DNA of 64,000 bases, from assembly GCA_020252645.1 (NCBI GenBank), contig JADCCN010000002.1:682001-746000 (forward strand). Direction: 5' to 3'. This DNA comes from Methylobacterium sp. (GTDB lineage Bacteria > Pseudomonadota > Alphaproteobacteria > Rhizobiales > Beijerinckiaceae). The notes beneath the pieces were generated by a model. It was not told the DNA's origin. It saw nothing but the letters and a program-made list of their open reading frames with translations, and did no database searches. Position numbers and translations under genes: made by a program. This document shows positions 52,388-61,482 of this stretch, piece after piece (the first letter of the stretch is position 1; each line of letters begins with the position of its first letter).

Positions 52388-52996
52388 TCACCTCTCCCCG
52401 CAGGCCAGCCGCCATGCGATCTGCGGCAGCCGGTCGGCGCCGAAAAAGCCTTCGCCATCCACCACCATATAGGGCGAACCGATCACCCCTTCGGCCACCG
52501 CCTCCTCGACCGAGGCCGATAATCGGTCACGCCCGGCCGCGATCAGGGCTTCTGCCCGCGCGGGATCGACTCCGAGGCCGGCCAGAACCGCCTGCAGGGC
52601 CGGCACGGAGGCGATGTCCTCGCCCTGGCCGAAAAACCGGCTCAGCACCGCCTGGACATAGACTTCGGCAAGGTCGGGCCGTTCGGCCGACAGGCCGTAG
52701 AACAGCCGCGCCGCGAGATGGGACGCGAAGGGTATCTTGACCGGCTCGGCCAGCGGCAGGCCGGCAAAGGCGGCGGACCGCGCCATATCCTCGAAGAAAT
52801 AGCGCTTGCGAGCGGGAACATCGAGCGGCGCGGCGATGCCGAGGGCCCGGAACACCGCGAAGAGCAGCAGGGGCCGGTATTCAATCCGGCGGCCATGCCG
52901 CCGCGCGATCTCCTGCAGGCCGGGCACTGCGAAATAGGCATAGGGCGAGGCAAAATCGAACCAGCAGCGGATCGGCTCAGAACCGGAAGACGCCAT
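52388..52996 (-). CDS. DsbA-family protein, 2-hydroxychromene-2-carboxylate isomerase-like
   Basis: The 202-residue thioredoxin-fold protein shows CWFDFASPYAYFAVPGLQEIA, GRRIEYRPLLLFAVFRALG and, near the end, GVIGSPYMVVDGEGFFGADRLPQIAW. A Ser replaces the CxxC motif, as in HCCA isomerases and kappa-class GST relatives that use glutathione. In a terpene/branched acyl-CoA locus its substrate is unclear; cis-trans isomerisation of an unsaturated intermediate is one idea. It overlaps the end of the carboxylase beta gene by 20 bp. Confidence 0.83.
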   Translation of the reverse strand: MASSGSEPIRCWFDFASPYAYFAVPGLQEIARRHGRRIEYRPLLLFAVFRALGIAAPLDVPARKRYFFEDMARSAAFAGLPLAEPVKIPFASHLAARLFYGLSAERPDLAEVYVQAVLSRFFGQGEDIASVPALQAVLAGLGVDPARAEALIAAGRDRLSASVEEAVAEGVIGSPYMVVDGEGFFGADRLPQIAWRLACGER

Positions 52997-54590
52997 AGCC
53001 AGGTTCTCCTATCGGCGCATTGAGGGATACGGAAATGGCCATGCCGAGCGCGTTGCGCGTATCGACCGGGTCGAGCAAGCCGTCATCCCACAATTCGGAT
53101 GTGGAATAATAGGCCGAGAGCTGCTCCTGATAGGCGGCGCGGGTCTGGCTGATCAGCGCCTCGATTTCCTGCGGGTCGACATCGCCACCATTGCGCCGGA
53201 TCTGGTTGATCTTGACCTCGGCGAGGGTCTTCGCCGCCTGGTCTCCACCCATGACCCCGATCTGCGAATTCGGCCAGGTGAACAGGAACCGCCCGTCAAA
53301 GGCGCGGCCGCACATGCCGTAATTGCCGGCGCCGAAGGAAGCATTGCACATCACGGTGAATTTCGGCACTTTCGAGCAGGTCTGCGCCATGATCATCTTG
53401 GCGCCATCCTTGGTGATGCCGCGCCGCTCATATTCCCGGCCGACCATGTAACCCGTGATGTTCTGGAGGAAGACCAGCGGCGTCTTGTTCTGGTCGCATA
53501 ATTCGATGAAATGCGCGCCCTTGATCGATGAATCGTTGAACAGCACGCCGTTATTGGCCAGAATTCCAACCTTGAACCCCCAGATATGGGCGAAGCCGCA
53601 AACCAGCGTGGTGCCGTAATTCGGCTTGTATTCATGGAAGCGGCTGCCATCGACAATCCGGGCAATCACCTCGCGCATGTCGAAGCTGGTCTTGATATCG
53701 TCCGGAATGATTCCGTAGAGTTCCGTCGGATCATAGAGGGGCGGCTCCGGTGCCTGCCATTGCGCCTCCCATTTCTTCGGCCGGTCCCATTGCGCGACGA
53801 TCTCGCGGCCGAGGGCAATGGCGTGATCCTCGTTATCGGCCGGCCAGTCGCACGTGCCCGAAACGCTGGTGTGCATCTCGGCGCCGCCGAGTTCCTCGAC
53901 CGTCACTTCCTCGCCGGTTGCCGCCTTGACCAGCGGCGGCCCGCCCAGGAACACCGCGCCGCTGCCCCGGACGATCACGCTGAAATCCGAAAGGCCGGGG
54001 ATGTAGGCGCCGCCGGCCGTGCAATGCCCGAAAACCAGCGCCAGCTGCTTGACGCCCATTTTCGACAACAAGGACTGATTGCGGAAAATGCGCCCGCCAA
54101 CATATTTGTCCGGAAACAATTCGGATTGCAGCGGCAGAAAACCGCCCGCGGAATCGCACAGATGAACCACCGGCAGGCGATTCTCCATGGCGATATCCAG
54201 CGCGCGGACAATCTTCTTCATCGTCAGCGGATACCAGGCGCCGCCCTTCACCGTCGGGTCATCGGCGCGGATCATGACCTCACGACCAGCCACCACGCCG
54301 ATGCCGACAATCGAACTGGCCGAAGGGGCATCGCCGCCATAGGCCATGTTCGCGGCCAGGGTGGAGAGTTCGAGGAAGGGCGTAGCGGGATCGAGCAGCT
54401 TTTCGATCCGCTGCCGCGCCGGCATCTTCTTCTGCCGCGCCAGCCGCTCGAGATCGCGCGCCGGGCGCTGATGCCGCGCCGCTTCCTGCCTGGCGCGCAA
54501 TTCCGCCACGAGCCGCCGGTTATGGGCGTCATGCCGGCGAAAGGCCTCGCTGGAAACGCTGATCGTCGATTGCAGGCGATCCATCGTCAT
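52977..54590 (-). CDS. Acyl-CoA carboxylase beta subunit (methylcrotonyl/geranyl-CoA type)
   Basis: The 537-residue carboxyltransferase matches the MCC/GCC beta group: GGAWYPLTMKKIVRALDIA, LPVVHLCDSAGGFLPLQ, FGHCTAGGAYIPGLSDFSVIV, EELGGAEMHTSVSGTCDW and FLQNITGYMVGREYERRGITKDGAKM. It moves CO2 from biotin to the gamma carbon of a branched 2-enoyl-CoA. Methylcrotonyl-CoA (leucine) and geranyl-CoA (terpenes) cannot be told apart by eye. The DUF1446 neighbour favours the terpene-like reading. Its ATG overlaps the biotin-carrier gene stop. Confidence 0.88.
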   Translation of the reverse strand: MTMDRLQSTISVSSEAFRRHDAHNRRLVAELRARQEAARHQRPARDLERLARQKKMPARQRIEKLLDPATPFLELSTLAANMAYGGDAPSASSIVGIGVVAGREVMIRADDPTVKGGAWYPLTMKKIVRALDIAMENRLPVVHLCDSAGGFLPLQSELFPDKYVGGRIFRNQSLLSKMGVKQLALVFGHCTAGGAYIPGLSDFSVIVRGSGAVFLGGPPLVKAATGEEVTVEELGGAEMHTSVSGTCDWPADNEDHAIALGREIVAQWDRPKKWEAQWQAPEPPLYDPTELYGIIPDDIKTSFDMREVIARIVDGSRFHEYKPNYGTTLVCGFAHIWGFKVGILANNGVLFNDSSIKGAHFIELCDQNKTPLVFLQNITGYMVGREYERRGITKDGAKMIMAQTCSKVPKFTVMCNASFGAGNYGMCGRAFDGRFLFTWPNSQIGVMGGDQAAKTLAEVKINQIRRNGGDVDPQEIEALISQTRAAYQEQLSAYYSTSELWDDGLLDPVDTRNALGMAISVSLNAPIGEPGYGVFRF

Positions 54591-55075
54591 TCTCCCTCGA
54601 GGCTGACCAGCAGCGCCAGCACGGCATCCTTGTCGAAGCTGCCGCCCTCTTCCGCCAGCAGGGTGGCAATCACGCCATCCCGCGGCGCGCCCAGCGCCAT
54701 CTGCAGCTTCATGCTTTCGATGGTGATCACGGCTTCCCCCCGCGCCACCGCTTCGCCCGCCTGCTTGTGCACCCGGATGACGAGGCCCGGCATCGGGGCC
54801 TTCACGGCATTGGCACCGCTGCCTCCGCCAGCCCCGGCGCCACCCTGGCGCGCCAGCTCCGCCACATGGGTCCGCCCGGCAATCCGCAGGAACTGCGTCT
54901 CGCCGATCTCCGCGCGGGCAAAGGCAACCGTTTCGCCATCGATCCGCACCATGCCATCGCCAGCCCTGGGCTCGACCGCATAGGTCCGCCCGTTGACCGC
55001 CAGCAGAAGCCGCGGCTGGCGCGCCAGGATCTCGATCTCGCAGGGCTCACCATCCAGGAGGAGCTTGAAGGGCAT
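54587..55075 (-). CDS. Biotin carboxyl carrier subunit of the acyl-CoA carboxylase (split alpha chain, C-terminal part)
   Basis: The 162 residues hold a short BT-like linker (MPFKLLLDGEPCEIEILARQ) and the biotinyl domain APMPGLVIRVHKQAGEAVARGEAVITIESMKLQM, with the biotinylated Lys in ESMKLQ. In most MCC/GCC enzymes this is the C-terminal end of a single alpha chain of about 660 residues; here it is a separate gene. GGAGGAAC lies 10 bp before ATG 55075 and the biotin carboxylase stop is 4 bp upstream, so independent translation is likely. Confidence 0.85.
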   Translation of the reverse strand: MPFKLLLDGEPCEIEILARQPRLLLAVNGRTYAVEPRAGDGMVRIDGETVAFARAEIGETQFLRIAGRTHVAELARQGGAGAGGGSGANAVKAPMPGLVIRVHKQAGEAVARGEAVITIESMKLQMALGAPRDGVIATLLAEEGGSFDKDAVLALLVSLEGE

Positions 55076-55079
55076 CGCG

Positions 55080-56564
55080 TCAGTTCCTCCAGAAGCCCAT
55101 GCTGGCAAAGGGCTCGGGCGTGGCGAAGACGAGGTCGGCGAATTCCCGGCATCCGAGCGCGGCGAGAATGGCGGCATGGTCCCGTGCCTGCCGGCCCGGT
55201 GGCGGCATGGCCAGGGCCGGGCCATGCGCGCTGACAAAGCCGGTATGGAGATCTCCGGCCCGGAAAGCAGGGTGATCGAGCACGCGGATCAGATAATCGA
55301 TATTGGTGGTCACCCCGAGAAGGGTCAGCTGCTTCAAGGCCTCGATCATCCGGTTGATCGCCGTGTTGCGGTCTGGCCCATGCGTCACCAGCTTGGCCAG
55401 CATCGGATCGAAATCCGCGGTGATCGCCTGCCCCTCGGTCAGGCCATGCTCGAACCGCAGCCAGGGCGCGGTCGGGAAGGCGAGCCGGCCGATCCGCCCC
55501 GATTCCGGCAGGAAATCCCGGGCCGGGTCTTCGGCGCAGATCCGGCATTCGATCGCATGGCCGGAAATGCGTGGCACCGGCAGCGCCGAAGGCAGAGCGG
55601 CACCTGCCGCAATCTCGATCTGCGCCCGGACGAGATCGATCCCGGTGATCATCTCGGTCACCGGATGCTCCACCTGCAGCCGGGTATTCATCTCGAGGAA
55701 AAAGAACCGGCCATCCGCGCCAAGAATGAATTCCACCGTGCCGGCATTGCGATAGCGCGCCGCTTTGGCAATGCGCACCGCAGCGGCGCAAATCTCCTCG
55801 CGCAGGTCCGGCGGGAGGTTTGGCGCCTGCGCTTCCTCGATGATCTTCTGGAAGCGGCGCTGCACCGAGCATTCGCGCTCATGGAGGTGGATCACGCCAC
55901 CCTCGCCATCGCCCAGCACCTGCACCTCGATATGGCGCGGGGCTTCAACATAAGTCTCCGCATAAATCCGGCCATCCCGGAAATAGCGCAGTGCCTCACT
56001 GGCGGCCCTTGCCGCCGCGGCCTGAAGCTCATCCGCATGGCGGACAATGATCATGCCCTTGCCGCCGCCACCCGCCGCCGCCTTGATCAGCAGTGGAAAA
56101 CCGATCTTCCCCGCCCGGGCTGTGAAATCCGCGAGATCCTCGGTCTGCAAGACCGAAGGCGCCACCGGCACGCCATGCGCGGCGGCGAAGGTGCGGGCGG
56201 AAATCTTGTCGCCCATCAGCGCGATGGTGTCGTGGTCCGGGCCGATGAAAGTCAAGCCGGCCTCAATGACCGCCCGCGCGAAACCGGCATTTTCGGACAG
56301 GAAGCCATAGCCGGGATGGATCCCCTCCGCACCCGTGGCTCTGGCTGCTGCAATAATCTGCGCCCCGTCGAGATGGGCGGCAACCGGGGTGTCGCCATGG
56401 ATCACCACCGCCTCGCCCGCCATCCGGACATGCCGGGCCGCGGCTTCCACCGGATGATGGATCGCCACCGAAGCGATGCCCATCGCATCCAGCGTCCGGA
56501 TCACCCGGCAGGCAATCTCTCCGCGATTGGCGATCAGGACTTTCGAAAAGGCCGGGGCGTTCAT
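55080..56564 (-). CDS. Biotin carboxylase subunit of the acyl-CoA carboxylase (split alpha chain, N-terminal part)
   Basis: The 494-residue ATP-grasp enzyme has KVLIANRGEIACRVIRTLDAMG, GIHPGYGFLSENAGFARA, the glycine-rich loop KAAAGGGGKGMIIV, HLHERECSVQRRFQKIIEEAQAP, EMNTRLQVEHPVTE and the C-terminal GFWRN that in fused alpha chains leads into the BT domain. Here TGA follows at once. It charges the biotin on the adjacent carrier. Start 56564 overlaps the AtuA-like stop by 4 bp; the track ORF runs further upstream. Confidence 0.88.
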   Translation of the reverse strand: MNAPAFSKVLIANRGEIACRVIRTLDAMGIASVAIHHPVEAAARHVRMAGEAVVIHGDTPVAAHLDGAQIIAAARATGAEGIHPGYGFLSENAGFARAVIEAGLTFIGPDHDTIALMGDKISARTFAAAHGVPVAPSVLQTEDLADFTARAGKIGFPLLIKAAAGGGGKGMIIVRHADELQAAAARAASEALRYFRDGRIYAETYVEAPRHIEVQVLGDGEGGVIHLHERECSVQRRFQKIIEEAQAPNLPPDLREEICAAAVRIAKAARYRNAGTVEFILGADGRFFFLEMNTRLQVEHPVTEMITGIDLVRAQIEIAAGAALPSALPVPRISGHAIECRICAEDPARDFLPESGRIGRLAFPTAPWLRFEHGLTEGQAITADFDPMLAKLVTHGPDRNTAINRMIEALKQLTLLGVTTNIDYLIRVLDHPAFRAGDLHTGFVSAHGPALAMPPPGRQARDHAAILAALGCREFADLVFATPEPFASMGFWRN

Positions 56565-58411
56565 GATGGGATGGCCTCCCCCTTCTTGGCCGGGATCGCC
56601 CTGCCGGCCAGCAATCCGCCGGGTGCGCACCAGCCTTCCGGCACCGCAATCGGCAGATCCATCAGCACCTGGGCCAGCGCCTTGCCTTGCGGATCATGCC
56701 GCAGCGAGGCGATGCCGCCGCCGCCCAGCGCTTCATGCAGCACGAAGTTGAACCCCGTCAGCCCGGGCCATTCGAACCGCTCCACGGCGCCACGCACGTA
56801 ATGCGCCAGCGTTTCCCGCACCCTCTCAGCGGTCAGTTCCGCATGAAGGATCGGCCAGAATTCCGGTTTTCGGGCCATGATGCCGATATTGGCGATGTCC
56901 CCCTTGTCGCCGCTGCGCCCATGCGCCAACGCGATCAGCGGAACCATGGCCTTGATGCCCGCCAGCACTCCCCGAGGCTCAGGCGGCTCGGCTGGGACCG
57001 GCGGCGCGGCCCCGAACCGCGGGACCGGCAGCACCTGATCCTTGCCATCCGGCGCTTGGACGCGAATGGTGAGTTCATCCTTGTCGATCAGGCACGAAAA
57101 CAGCCGGATCACCGGCTGCGGCGTGGGCCGGCCACCGGCAAACCCGGTGAGGCTTTGCGCCATGGCCGTGGCCGCGGGGAACACTTCCCTGGAAAAAATC
57201 TCCAGCGCCTCCCGGTTGGCATGGCGGGCCGCCAGCTTCAGCACCACCTCGCGGGCTTCGCGTGTGCGAGACCGGGCGCCATAGCTTGTTTCGGCGCCAA
57301 GAACCTCCACCGATGTCTCGGCAAAGGGCGGCAAGCCCGCCGCGGTCATCAGCCGCCCCGCCCGGGCGAAAATCGCCTCCCCCACCCGCTCGGCGCGCAA
57401 GGCCGCCTCCGGCCCGACAATCATCATGGTGGTGAAAACCCGCCAGCCATCGGGATAGGTCACGCTCACCTTGTACTGGTCCGTCGGCGCCGTTCCGCGC
57501 GCGCCGCTGACCCGCACGCCATCCGGCCCCGCAGCCTCGAGCCGAACCGCGCGCCAGTCACAGACGACATCCGGCAGGAGATAGGCACCCGGGTCGCCGA
57601 CCTCGTAAACGATCTGCTCCGCCACGGTTTCCGGCGTCACCCGGCCGCCATGACCCGGCGCGCGGCTGACGATGAACGATCCATCGGAGGCGCAATCCGC
57701 GATCGGGAACGCCATGTCGTCCCAGCCCGCCTCGACCGCGCGCCAGTCCGTGGTGATGCCACCGGTCGCCTGGGCGCCGCATTCGAGAACATGCCCGGCC
57801 AGGCTGCCGGCGGAGAGTTGGTCGAAATCGGTTTCAGACCAGCCGAATTCATGGATCAACGGGCCGAGAACCAGCGCGGAATCAACACAGCGCCCGGTAA
57901 TCACGACATCCGCGCCGGTTGCCAGGGCGGCGGCGATCGGGAACGCGCCGAGATAGGCATTGGCGCTGCTCACCCGGGCTGGAAACGGGGCACCTGTGAA
58001 CATTTCACGCAGGCCGGCCCCTGCCAGATTTGTCACGCGGTCGGTCAGGTCATCGCCCAGCACCACCGCGATCTTCATCGGCACGCCAGCCGCTTCGCAG
58101 GCCCGGGCAAGCGCATCCCGGCAGGCCAGCGGATTGACTCCCCCGGCATTGGCCACCACGCGGATGCCCTTCCCGGCGATCCGGCGCGCCAGCGGCGCCA
58201 TGACATGCGTCACGAAATCGGTCGCATAGCCCTGGTCCGGCGCCTTGGCCCGCATCCGCGCCAGAATCGACATGGTGATCTCGGCGAGATAATCGAGCAC
58301 GAGATAATCGATTTCACCGCCCTCGACCAATTGGCGCGGACCATCCGGGCTGTCGCCCCAGAAGCCGGCTCCGCAGCCAATCCGGATCATGCGCGCCTCG
58401 GCCGGGACCAT
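56561..58411 (-). CDS. AtuA-like acyclic terpene utilisation protein (DUF1446)
   Basis: The 616-residue protein matches DUF1446/AtuA: IGCGAGFWGDSPDGPRQLVEGGEIDYLVLDYLAEITM, VVANAGGVNPLACRDAL, VITGRCVDSALVLGPLIHEFGW, GHVLECGAQATGGITTDW, AHGRSGDKGDIANIGIMAR. AtuA is required for citronellol/geraniol growth in Pseudomonas, but its reaction is not known to me. Start 58411 or the internal ATG 58390 (MIRIGCGAG) both fit. It sits between a hydratase (4-bp gap) and biotin carboxylase (4-bp overlap), the core of an Atu-like operon. Confidence 0.87.
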   Translation of the reverse strand: MVPAEARMIRIGCGAGFWGDSPDGPRQLVEGGEIDYLVLDYLAEITMSILARMRAKAPDQGYATDFVTHVMAPLARRIAGKGIRVVANAGGVNPLACRDALARACEAAGVPMKIAVVLGDDLTDRVTNLAGAGLREMFTGAPFPARVSSANAYLGAFPIAAALATGADVVITGRCVDSALVLGPLIHEFGWSETDFDQLSAGSLAGHVLECGAQATGGITTDWRAVEAGWDDMAFPIADCASDGSFIVSRAPGHGGRVTPETVAEQIVYEVGDPGAYLLPDVVCDWRAVRLEAAGPDGVRVSGARGTAPTDQYKVSVTYPDGWRVFTTMMIVGPEAALRAERVGEAIFARAGRLMTAAGLPPFAETSVEVLGAETSYGARSRTREAREVVLKLAARHANREALEIFSREVFPAATAMAQSLTGFAGGRPTPQPVIRLFSCLIDKDELTIRVQAPDGKDQVLPVPRFGAAPPVPAEPPEPRGVLAGIKAMVPLIALAHGRSGDKGDIANIGIMARKPEFWPILHAELTAERVRETLAHYVRGAVERFEWPGLTGFNFVLHEALGGGGIASLRHDPQGKALAQVLMDLPIAVPEGWCAPGGLLAGRAIPAKKGEAIPS

Positions 58412-58415
58412 GCGT

Positions 58416-59198
58416 TCAGCGCCCCGTCCAGTGTGGCGGTCGCTTCTCGATGAAGGCGGCGAAGCCTTCCTTCGAATCCTGCGTCCGCGCCAGCGTGGCG
58501 AGCATGAGCTGCGCGTATTCCAGCGCGTGATCGGCGGGCATTTCACGGATCTGCGCCAGCGCCTGCTTGCCGAGCCGGATACCGGTCGGCGATTTTCCGA
58601 CCACCCGATCGATCAACCAGTCGAGCTTTGCATCAAGCTCCGCCGCCGGCACGGCATAATTGACGATGGGCCGGGCCATCTCGTCTCCCGCCCGGATCAA
58701 CTCGCCGGTCAGGCACAATTCCATCATCAGCCGGTGCGGCATCACCCGGAGGAGATAAGGCAGGATCATCATCGGAAAGAGGCCGACACGAACCTCGGTC
58801 GTGCCCAGCATCGCCGCCTCGTCTGCCACCACGAGATCGCAGGCGCAAACCAGCCCGAGCCCTCCGCCCAGCGCATGACCGTTCACGCGCGCCACCAGCG
58901 GCAGGCGGCAGCCATCCATCCGGCGCAGCAGCCGCGCGACATAATGGCGCGGATCGGCGACATCGAGCGTGAAGGGTGAACCATCAGCAGCAGGCTGGAG
59001 ATCTCCACCGGCACAGAAGGCCCTGGTTCCGGCACCAGTGAGAATGACGGCGCGAATCTCCGTATCCGCCTCGGCTCGGTCGAGCGCCGAGATCAGGCCG
59101 GTCGCCACGCTTTCATTCAGCGCATTCCTCCGTTCCTCGCGATGGATCGTGACTTCCAGCGCCGCCCCGCGTCTTTGCGTTCGCACATCGTCTGTCAC
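58416..59198 (-). CDS. Enoyl-CoA hydratase/isomerase (first gene of the minus operon)
   Basis: The 260-residue crotonase-fold enzyme shows ALEVTIHREERRNALNESV, VILTGAGTRAFCAGGDLQPAAD, VNGHALGGGLGLVCACDLVVADEAAMLGTTEVRVGLFPMM and FAAFIEKRPPHWTGR. GTG 59198 with GGAGGAAACC just upstream is preferred over TTG 59219. It could be AtuE/LiuC-like, hydrating the carboxylated glutaconyl-type CoA ester. It leads the operon hydratase-atuA-BC-BCCP-CT beta-DsbA-stump-NMO. Confidence 0.86.
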   Translation of the reverse strand: MTDDVRTQRRGAALEVTIHREERRNALNESVATGLISALDRAEADTEIRAVILTGAGTRAFCAGGDLQPAADGSPFTLDVADPRHYVARLLRRMDGCRLPLVARVNGHALGGGLGLVCACDLVVADEAAMLGTTEVRVGLFPMMILPYLLRVMPHRLMMELCLTGELIRAGDEMARPIVNYAVPAAELDAKLDWLIDRVVGKSPTGIRLGKQALAQIREMPADHALEYAQLMLATLARTQDSKEGFAAFIEKRPPHWTGR

Positions 59199-59418
59199 GG
59201 TTTCCTCCAGAATCCACAAATAAATGGATCCACAAATAAATGAATTTCATTCATAAGGCTGTCAACAAGATCCTCTGCTGCGCCGCAACGAGCTGAGTTT
59301 CCCCAATTCTGGCCAATATTTGCGCAGGATTTTGCATTGACAGGCCAGAATGGCTTTGATGATATGAATTCAATAACAGGTTCGGATCGAAGCTGGGCCT
59401 AACGCGAGGAACACGACC
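59199..59418. promoter_or_regulatory. Divergent promoter of the carboxylase and dehydrogenase operons with 13-bp palindrome
   Basis: TGAATTTCATTCA (59241-59253) is a perfect TGAA-N5-TTCA inverted repeat, matching the one at 50361. ATCCACAAATAAATG occurs twice with a 16-bp period (59212, 59228), overlapping the palindrome. A shorter TGAATTCA is at 59365. The region is AT-rich and must drive both operons. TetR binding is inferred. Confidence 0.6.
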
Positions 59419-60627
59419 ATGGACGCGAGGCTCGGTCACAACGGGCATGCTTTCGATTTGGATATGGACCAACGTGCCACGCTGGATCTGGCTGATGACT
59501 TCGCTCGGCGGGAACTCTACGGCCTCGCGCCGAAAATGGACAACGAGGAATATTGGCCGGCCGACGCCTTCCGCAAGATCGGCGAAAACGGCTTTCTCGG
59601 CGTCGCCATCCCGCAGGAATACGGCGGCGCGGGCATGGACCTTGTGTCGGCCGGCCTGGTTGCGCAGGCCTTCGCCCGCTGGAACCACGCCATGGCGCTG
59701 TCGGTGGTGGCGCATGACAATCTCTGCGCGAACAACATCTACCGGAACGGCAACGAGGCGCAGCGCCGCAAATACCTGCCCGGCCTTTGCGCGGGCGCGC
59801 TGGTCGGCGCGCTGGGTCTGACCGAACCCGGCGCCGGTTCGGATGCGCTCGGCTCCATGGCAACCACCGCCCGCCGCGAAGGCGATCATTACATTCTCAA
59901 CGGCCGCAAGATCTACATCACCAACGGGCCGGTGGCGGATGTGCTGCTGGTCTATGCCAAGACGGATCGGGAGCGCGGCGCGCATGGCGTCTCCGCCTTC
60001 ATCGTCGAGAAGGATTTCCCCGGTTTCCACGTCGCCCAGAAGCTCGAGAAGATGGGCTATCGCGGCTCGCCCACCGGCGAGCTTGTCTTCGATGAATGCC
60101 GGGTTCCGGCCGAAAATCTGGTTGGCACCGAGAATGCCGGCGTTTCGGTCGTGATGAGCGGGCTGGATCTCGAGCGCGCGATCGTGGCGGCCTTGTGCCT
60201 CGGCATTTCCGAGCGCGCACTCGATCTCTCGGTCGAGTACGCGCAGGCCCGCCGGCAATTCGGCAAGCCGATCGGCTCGTTCCAGATGGTGCAATCCATG
60301 CTGGCCGACATTTACGTCGAGGTCGAAACCCAGCGCACCTTCGTCTACCGCGTGCTGGCGGAATCGGCGCCGCTGGAAATCGGCGGCGGCGGCCGGGGCG
60401 ATATCCATGCCCTGACGGCGGCCTCGGTGATGTATGCGGCGGATTCCTGTCACCGCGTGCTCGACAAGGCGATGCAGATCCATGGCGGCTCGGGCTATAT
60501 CTGGGAATCGGAGATCAACCGGCTCTATCGCGCCATCAAGCTCCTCGAGATCGGCGCCGGCACCACCGAAGTGCGCAAGATGATCATCGCCGGCGAATTG
60601 CTGAAGGACATGAAGCGGCATGGCTGA
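59419..60627 (+). CDS. Acyl-CoA dehydrogenase, isovaleryl-CoA/citronellyl-CoA dehydrogenase-like
   Basis: The 402-residue flavoenzyme has GVAIPQEYGGAGMDLVSAGLV, ALGLTEPGAGSDALGSMATTA, GRKIYITNGPVADVLLVYAK and MQIHGGSGYIWESEINRLYR. Glu in SGLDLERAIVAAL matches the catalytic base position of isovaleryl-CoA dehydrogenase, and the usual C-terminal YEG base is replaced (LEIGAGTTEVRK), as in that subgroup. It should desaturate a beta-branched acyl-CoA to feed the carboxylase (AtuD or LiuA-like). It leads the plus operon; the SDR start overlaps its end by 8 bp. Confidence 0.88.
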   Translation: MDARLGHNGHAFDLDMDQRATLDLADDFARRELYGLAPKMDNEEYWPADAFRKIGENGFLGVAIPQEYGGAGMDLVSAGLVAQAFARWNHAMALSVVAHDNLCANNIYRNGNEAQRRKYLPGLCAGALVGALGLTEPGAGSDALGSMATTARREGDHYILNGRKIYITNGPVADVLLVYAKTDRERGAHGVSAFIVEKDFPGFHVAQKLEKMGYRGSPTGELVFDECRVPAENLVGTENAGVSVVMSGLDLERAIVAALCLGISERALDLSVEYAQARRQFGKPIGSFQMVQSMLADIYVEVETQRTFVYRVLAESAPLEIGGGGRGDIHALTAASVMYAADSCHRVLDKAMQIHGGSGYIWESEINRLYRAIKLLEIGAGTTEVRKMIIAGELLKDMKRHG

Positions 60628-61471
60628 ACCGCCTCCCTTCGGCGAGGATGATGCCACGCTGGCGACGCGGACGACGATCTATGCACCGGGCAGCTTTGCC
60701 GGCCGCGCGGCACTCGTTTCCGGAGGTGCCGGCGGCATTGGCCGCGCCATTGGCTGGCTGCTTGGGCGACTTGGCGCGCGGGTCGTGCTCAGCGGCCGCG
60801 ATCAGGCCAAGCTGGACAGCACCGTCGCGGTGATGCGCGAGGCTGGCCTCGATGTTTCGGGCCATGCGGTCGACATCCGCGAGGTCGAGGCGGTGGATGC
60901 GTTCTTCACCCGGCTGGAAGCCGAGGGCGGGATTGACATCCTCGTCAACAGCGCAGGCGGCCAGTTTCCGCAGGCCGCCCTCGATATGAGCCCGCGCGGC
61001 TGGAACGCTGTCGTCAACACCAATCTCAACGGCACGTTCTTCATGATGCAGCGGGCGGCGCGCGGCTGGCGCGACGGCAAACGCCCCGGCAGCATCGTCA
61101 ACATTGTCGTGGTCACGCGCGGTCTGCACGGCGTGGCGCATACTGTGGCGGCGCGCGCCGGGGTGATCGGTCTTTCCCAGGCGCTGGCGGTTGAATGGGC
61201 CCCCCTCGGCATCCGGATCAACTGCATCGCACCCGGGGCGATCGAAACGACGGGCTGGCGTGTCTACAAGCCGGAACAGGTCGCAACCTACGCCCGGACC
61301 AACCCGATGATGCGGGTCGGCACCGCCTGGGAGATCGCCGAGGCCTGTGCCTGGCTGGGCGGGCCGGCGGCCGGCTATGTGACGGGGGAGATACTTCACG
61401 TGGCCGGCGGCGCCCAGATCTGGGGCGACACCTGGACCGGCGGCAGGCCCGCCTGGTTCCAAGAGCCCTGA
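60620..61471 (+). CDS. Short-chain dehydrogenase with altered active site (dienoyl-CoA-reductase/AtuB-like)
   Basis: The 283-residue SDR has the cofactor motif SGGAGGIGRAIGWL and NSAGG in ILVNSAGGQFP. Where the Tyr-x-x-x-Lys pair is expected it reads RGLHGVAHTVAARAGVIGLSQ, so both Tyr and Lys are replaced. This pattern recalls the 2,4-dienoyl-CoA reductase branch and SDRs of Atu clusters. It may reduce an unsaturated CoA ester rather than oxidise an alcohol. Next gene livG is 11 bp away. Confidence 0.82.
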   Translation: MAEPPPFGEDDATLATRTTIYAPGSFAGRAALVSGGAGGIGRAIGWLLGRLGARVVLSGRDQAKLDSTVAVMREAGLDVSGHAVDIREVEAVDAFFTRLEAEGGIDILVNSAGGQFPQAALDMSPRGWNAVVNTNLNGTFFMMQRAARGWRDGKRPGSIVNIVVVTRGLHGVAHTVAARAGVIGLSQALAVEWAPLGIRINCIAPGAIETTGWRVYKPEQVATYARTNPMMRVGTAWEIAEACAWLGGPAAGYVTGEILHVAGGAQIWGDTWTGGRPAWFQEP

Positions 61472-61482
61472 AGGAGGCCGGG

